Shown: piece by piece, positions 4,667-6,998 of the stretch | Position numbering within the stretch: the first letter of the stretch is position 1 | Layout of the letters: the number at the start of each line of letters is the position of its first letter | Assembly (NCBI GenBank): GCA_903819605.1 | Contig: CAIJEA010000532.1 | Span: 1 to 6,998, forward strand | DNA: 6,998 nucleotides | From: an uncultured cyanobacterium | GTDB lineage: Bacteria > Cyanobacteriota > Cyanobacteriia > Pseudanabaenales > Pseudanabaenaceae | Direction of reading: 5' to 3' | Notes under the pieces: generated by a model | What the model was told of the DNA's origin: nothing | Databases searched by the model: none | The model's input: the letters and a program-made list of their open reading frames with translations, nothing else | Position numbers and translations under genes: made by a program

Positions 4667-5899
4667 CTATTGAATAAAAGTGAATTTACCACTATTGCCA
4701 TCAGCTTCCATTTTGATTTGAGCTACAAAGAACTTTGCTTGTACAATTTCGCCTTCAGGCGTAAAGGAAATATCACCAAGCGGAGTTTCATATTTTCCCA
4801 CTAGCAAAGTTTCATTTAATTGAGTGCGAAGTTGAGGTAATGCCAAGGTATTGAGCTTAGTCTTCTTATCAAGGCTACGCAGGGCTTCCACAAACACTTG
4901 GACACCTGTAAAGGCTTGAGCGCTAAACTGTGGTGGTTCCTTTTTATTCTGCTCGGTATAGAGTTTACGGAAAGCAGCATTTACATCATTCTTTAGCTCA
5001 GGACTATAGGCTTGAGCGATGATAATGCCATCACAAAGGGCTTTGCAAACTGGCAAAATATTAGAAGTATTTAAGCCATTACCGCCAATAATTAGACCTT
5101 TATAACCAAGTTCACGCAACTGTTTGACAAGGTTTCCACCATCAGCCGATAAGCCCGAAATAATAATTAAATCAGGTTTGATATTAATCGCGTTAGTTAC
5201 TTGCGATTGAAAATCTGTATCAGTTGTTTGGAATGTTTGCACAGTTGCTAATTCCAAACCTTTTTGTTTAACTGTCTCTTGGAAAGTACCTGTTTCAGAC
5301 TTGCTAAATGCATCGTTTTGAGCAAAAAAGACAGCAACTTTCTTGATTTGGGGATTGATTTTCAGCGCCGCCTCGATCGCATTGGGTGCAACTACGGCTA
5401 CGGGAGCAGATACTCGCGAAATGTATTTACCAATTTGGGGAATTCCCTTAGCGGTATTCGAGGGAGCGATGACAGGTACGCCAGCACGCTCGGCGATCGG
5501 GTCAGCACTAAAGGCTTGCTGAGAAAGGGTTGGACCAACAATACCAACAACTTTATCTTGGGAAATCAACGTATTAAAAGCGTTAATTGCTCCCGCTTCA
5601 TCGCCTGCTGTATCTTGAAAAACAAGGCGAATTGGTGTGCCATTGATACCACCTTGCTGATTGAAATAGGTTTCGGCAATTTTTGCACCCGTGACCTCTT
5701 CTTGTCCTAATAATGCAACATTACTAGTTTGAGCAACAGCAATGCCAATGGGAATTGCTGTTTGATTACCGCCTGTAGTAGGACTATTAGTGGTAGTAGT
5801 GGTCGTGTTGTTGCTAGTTGGGGTACAGGCTACTGCAAGTAAGCAAGACATCAGAGCCGCGATCGCAAAGCCACAAAGTTGTTTTATTGTTTTTTTCAT
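4667..5899 (-). CDS. ABC transporter substrate-binding lipoprotein, branched-chain/neutral amino acid (LivK/NatB) type
   Basis: The product is a periplasmic solute receptor of the type I binding-protein fold (Peripla_BP_6). It has a lipoprotein signal peptide: KK at residues 2-3, a hydrophobic core, then LLAVAC with the predicted lipidated Cys25. A Thr/Asn/Gly-rich linker (about 26-48) tethers the receptor. The receptor begins IPIGIAVAQTSNVALLGQEEVTGAKIAETYFNQQGGINGTPI, followed by the ligand-pocket segments GPTLSQQAF (from 122) and IAPSNTA (144-150), and a second lobe starting VAVFFAQNDAFS. C285 and C289 could form a disulfide. Known relatives bind Leu/Ile/Val or neutral amino acids; ligand unproven. 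I chose ATG at 5899 (410 aa); an in-frame TTG at 5917 adds six residues but has no ribosome site, while GAGG lies 12 bases before the ATG. No permease or ATPase gene is next to it. Confidence 0.88.
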   Translation of the reverse strand: MKKTIKQLCGFAIAALMSCLLAVACTPTSNNTTTTTTNSPTTGGNQTAIPIGIAVAQTSNVALLGQEEVTGAKIAETYFNQQGGINGTPIRLVFQDTAGDEAGAINAFNTLISQDKVVGIVGPTLSQQAFSADPIAERAGVPVIAPSNTAKGIPQIGKYISRVSAPVAVVAPNAIEAALKINPQIKKVAVFFAQNDAFSKSETGTFQETVKQKGLELATVQTFQTTDTDFQSQVTNAINIKPDLIIISGLSADGGNLVKQLRELGYKGLIIGGNGLNTSNILPVCKALCDGIIIAQAYSPELKNDVNAAFRKLYTEQNKKEPPQFSAQAFTGVQVFVEALRSLDKKTKLNTLALPQLRTQLNETLLVGKYETPLGDISFTPEGEIVQAKFFVAQIKMEADGNSGKFTFIQ

Positions 5900-5973
5900 C
5901 AAGTTTAGAAGCCTCAAATATTTTTCTCAAATTAGTCTATAACTTTTAGGGACTTGCTATTAATCAAAGTACC

Positions 5974-6025
5974 TATGGCTTCGACTCCGCCCAGCCAACG
6001 TTAGATAAGAGGAGTCGAAGCTATT
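5974..6025. repeat. Inverted repeat in the divergent intergenic region
   Basis: GCTTCGACTCC (5978-5988) and GGAGTCGAAGC (6011-6021) are perfect 11-base inverted arms. Pairing extends outward through one G-T wobble and two more pairs. The 22-base spacer begins GCCCAGCCAACG. The arm TTCGACTCCGC..CAGCC resembles a dispersed intergenic repeat I recall from many cyanobacteria. The rest of the divergent 254-bp gap (5900-6153) should hold both promoters. On the - strand TATAGA (5941-5936) could be a -10, but the nearest -35-like TTGATT is 20 bases away, too far for confidence. Confidence 0.6.
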
Positions 6026-6153
6026 GGGCATGGTCAATGTAAAAACTGCGATAACGAATCATTCTGTAGCCATTAGGTCAGATACGCCCTTAGCGCCTGT
6101 GATACTTTGCGATCGGCTATTTTCTCTAAATATCAAAACAGGTGTGAGGGATA

Positions 6154-6966
6154 ATGAAACTATTTAGAATTCCATTCGTGGCAATGGGGATAATCTTTTC
6201 AATCAGCTTTAATAGCAACTCAACCAAAGCACTAGCCAAGGATATACCAGAATCAGCGATCGCATTCCAAGACAAATACTCGGCTCTGAGCAACTCAACC
6301 ATTATCGATCTCAAGGCTCTCACAGCCGATCCCAAAAAATACAAGTTTTTTACGTTCAGACCCAATTTAGAAAAGCTGATTCTTTCTGGCGATGCAAGTA
6401 GTCAGCATATAAGTATCCTGTGGTATACTATTCCCAATGGAAGTGTCGGGCTACATTATCATTCTATGACTGAGTCTGTGTATACGATTAGTGGCTCACA
6501 GACTGATGCAAAAGGTGTTTATCCTACGGGTTCTCTCTATTTCAATCCACCTGAAAGTGGTCACAAAATCTCCAATAGCAATGGATTCTTTATCCTTGCC
6601 TACGCATCACCTCCTGATTTCAAGAACATAGACAAAATCAAGCCCTATACTCCCGTTCAAATCAATACGTTAGATCCCGATTTGGAAAAGAACTATGCGT
6701 TTACTAATCCTAAAGGCGGCGTTAAGGTCTACAACATTCCCCTAGATCCTAAGGGTGGTATGAGTTCTCAAATCATCAAAAGCACATCATTGACAAGCTA
6801 TGTGTACTCAGGGAATTATCTGCTTGTGCTTAAAGGAAGTTGCAATATTGATGGTAGGAACTTTAAGAAGGATATGCTGGTTGTCGCGAAGACAATTAAA
6901 ACTGAGTCTTACAAACTCAGTGCGACTAAAGATAGTTCTTGTTTGGCGCTAGGGCTTTCGTTCTAG
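6154..6966 (+). CDS. Exported cupin-domain protein of unknown function
   Basis: I recognise the fold but not the function. Residues 1-28 look like a Sec signal peptide (KLFR, a hydrophobic stretch, then polar residues and cleavage probably near TKALA-KD). Cupin motif 1 is at 96-114: G, H101, H103, E107 and a closing Gly, matching G-x5-H-x-H-x3-E-x6-G. Motif 2 is at 126-141 (GSLYFNPPESGHKISN) with metal ligand H137 and Glu where Gly is usual. All four metal ligands are present. Residues 185-270 look like a second, degenerate cupin half (YLLVLKGSCNIDGRNFKKDMLVV) without histidines; C230 and C263 could form a disulfide. A bicupin with one metal site fits. The ATG at 6154 follows AGGTG and GAGGG. 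DUF4437-like proteins are a possible match. No partner gene is nearby; ends 32 bases before the window edge. Confidence 0.75.
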   Translation: MKLFRIPFVAMGIIFSISFNSNSTKALAKDIPESAIAFQDKYSALSNSTIIDLKALTADPKKYKFFTFRPNLEKLILSGDASSQHISILWYTIPNGSVGLHYHSMTESVYTISGSQTDAKGVYPTGSLYFNPPESGHKISNSNGFFILAYASPPDFKNIDKIKPYTPVQINTLDPDLEKNYAFTNPKGGVKVYNIPLDPKGGMSSQIIKSTSLTSYVYSGNYLLVLKGSCNIDGRNFKKDMLVVAKTIKTESYKLSATKDSSCLALGLSF

Positions 6967-6998
6967 ATTTAACTAAAATTACAGCAATTACCGATCAA

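Noticed and set aside
5264..5710. 148-codon + strand frame inside the binding-protein gene
   Set aside because: Antisense to a gene with signal peptide, lipobox and full domain; the translated product shows no recognisable domain.
5900..5917. TTG at 5917 as the start of the binding lipoprotein
   Set aside because: It would add MRLLNL before a typical MKK signal peptide start; there is no ribosome site before it, whereas GAGG precedes the ATG at 5899.
6126..6365. 79-codon - strand frame over the start of the cupin gene
   Set aside because: Overlaps the ribosome site and signal peptide of the cupin gene and has no features of its own.

Overview
The window most likely comes from a cyanobacterial chromosome. 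I count 13 exact copies of the HIP1 octamer GCGATCGC in 7 kb. The groESL operon carries a perfect CIRCE operator. There is a DUF1995 protein, a family largely confined to cyanobacteria and plastids, and the intergenic spaces are full of long hairpin repeats. The moderately AT-rich composition and the repeat style suggest a filamentous form such as Pseudanabaena, but that genus is a guess.

Layout. The left half is all on the + strand: 5-formyltetrahydrofolate cyclo-ligase (54-605), a 207-bp regulatory gap with the heat-shock operator, groES (813-1124), groEL (1258-2922), a strong hairpin terminator, a DUF1995 protein (3064-3774), another hairpin, and a MtnX-like HAD phosphatase (3898-4542). 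A convergent gap with two hairpins (4543-4666) separates these from an amino-acid-type ABC transporter substrate-binding lipoprotein on the - strand (4667-5899). A divergent gap with one inverted repeat (5900-6153) leads to an exported cupin-fold protein on the + strand (6154-6966). No stretch without a gene exceeds 300 bases.

How the genes relate. groES and groEL form the only clear functional unit: an HSP60/HSP10 chaperonin operon predicted to be HrcA-repressed through CIRCE, with candidate light/heat elements upstream. The others look like independently transcribed housekeeping or accessory genes: one-carbon metabolism, probable photosynthesis-related assembly, methionine salvage or related phosphatase activity, and solute binding. 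Each gene is followed or preceded by its own hairpin element.

I see no CRISPR array, RNA gene, transposase or defence system, and no convincing new multi-gene system. The best leads are in the non-coding DNA: two dispersed hairpins sharing a core with a compensatory base-pair change, an inverted heptad-repeat element inside the groES-groEL spacer, and the composite groESL control region. The exported cupin protein is the least understood gene.
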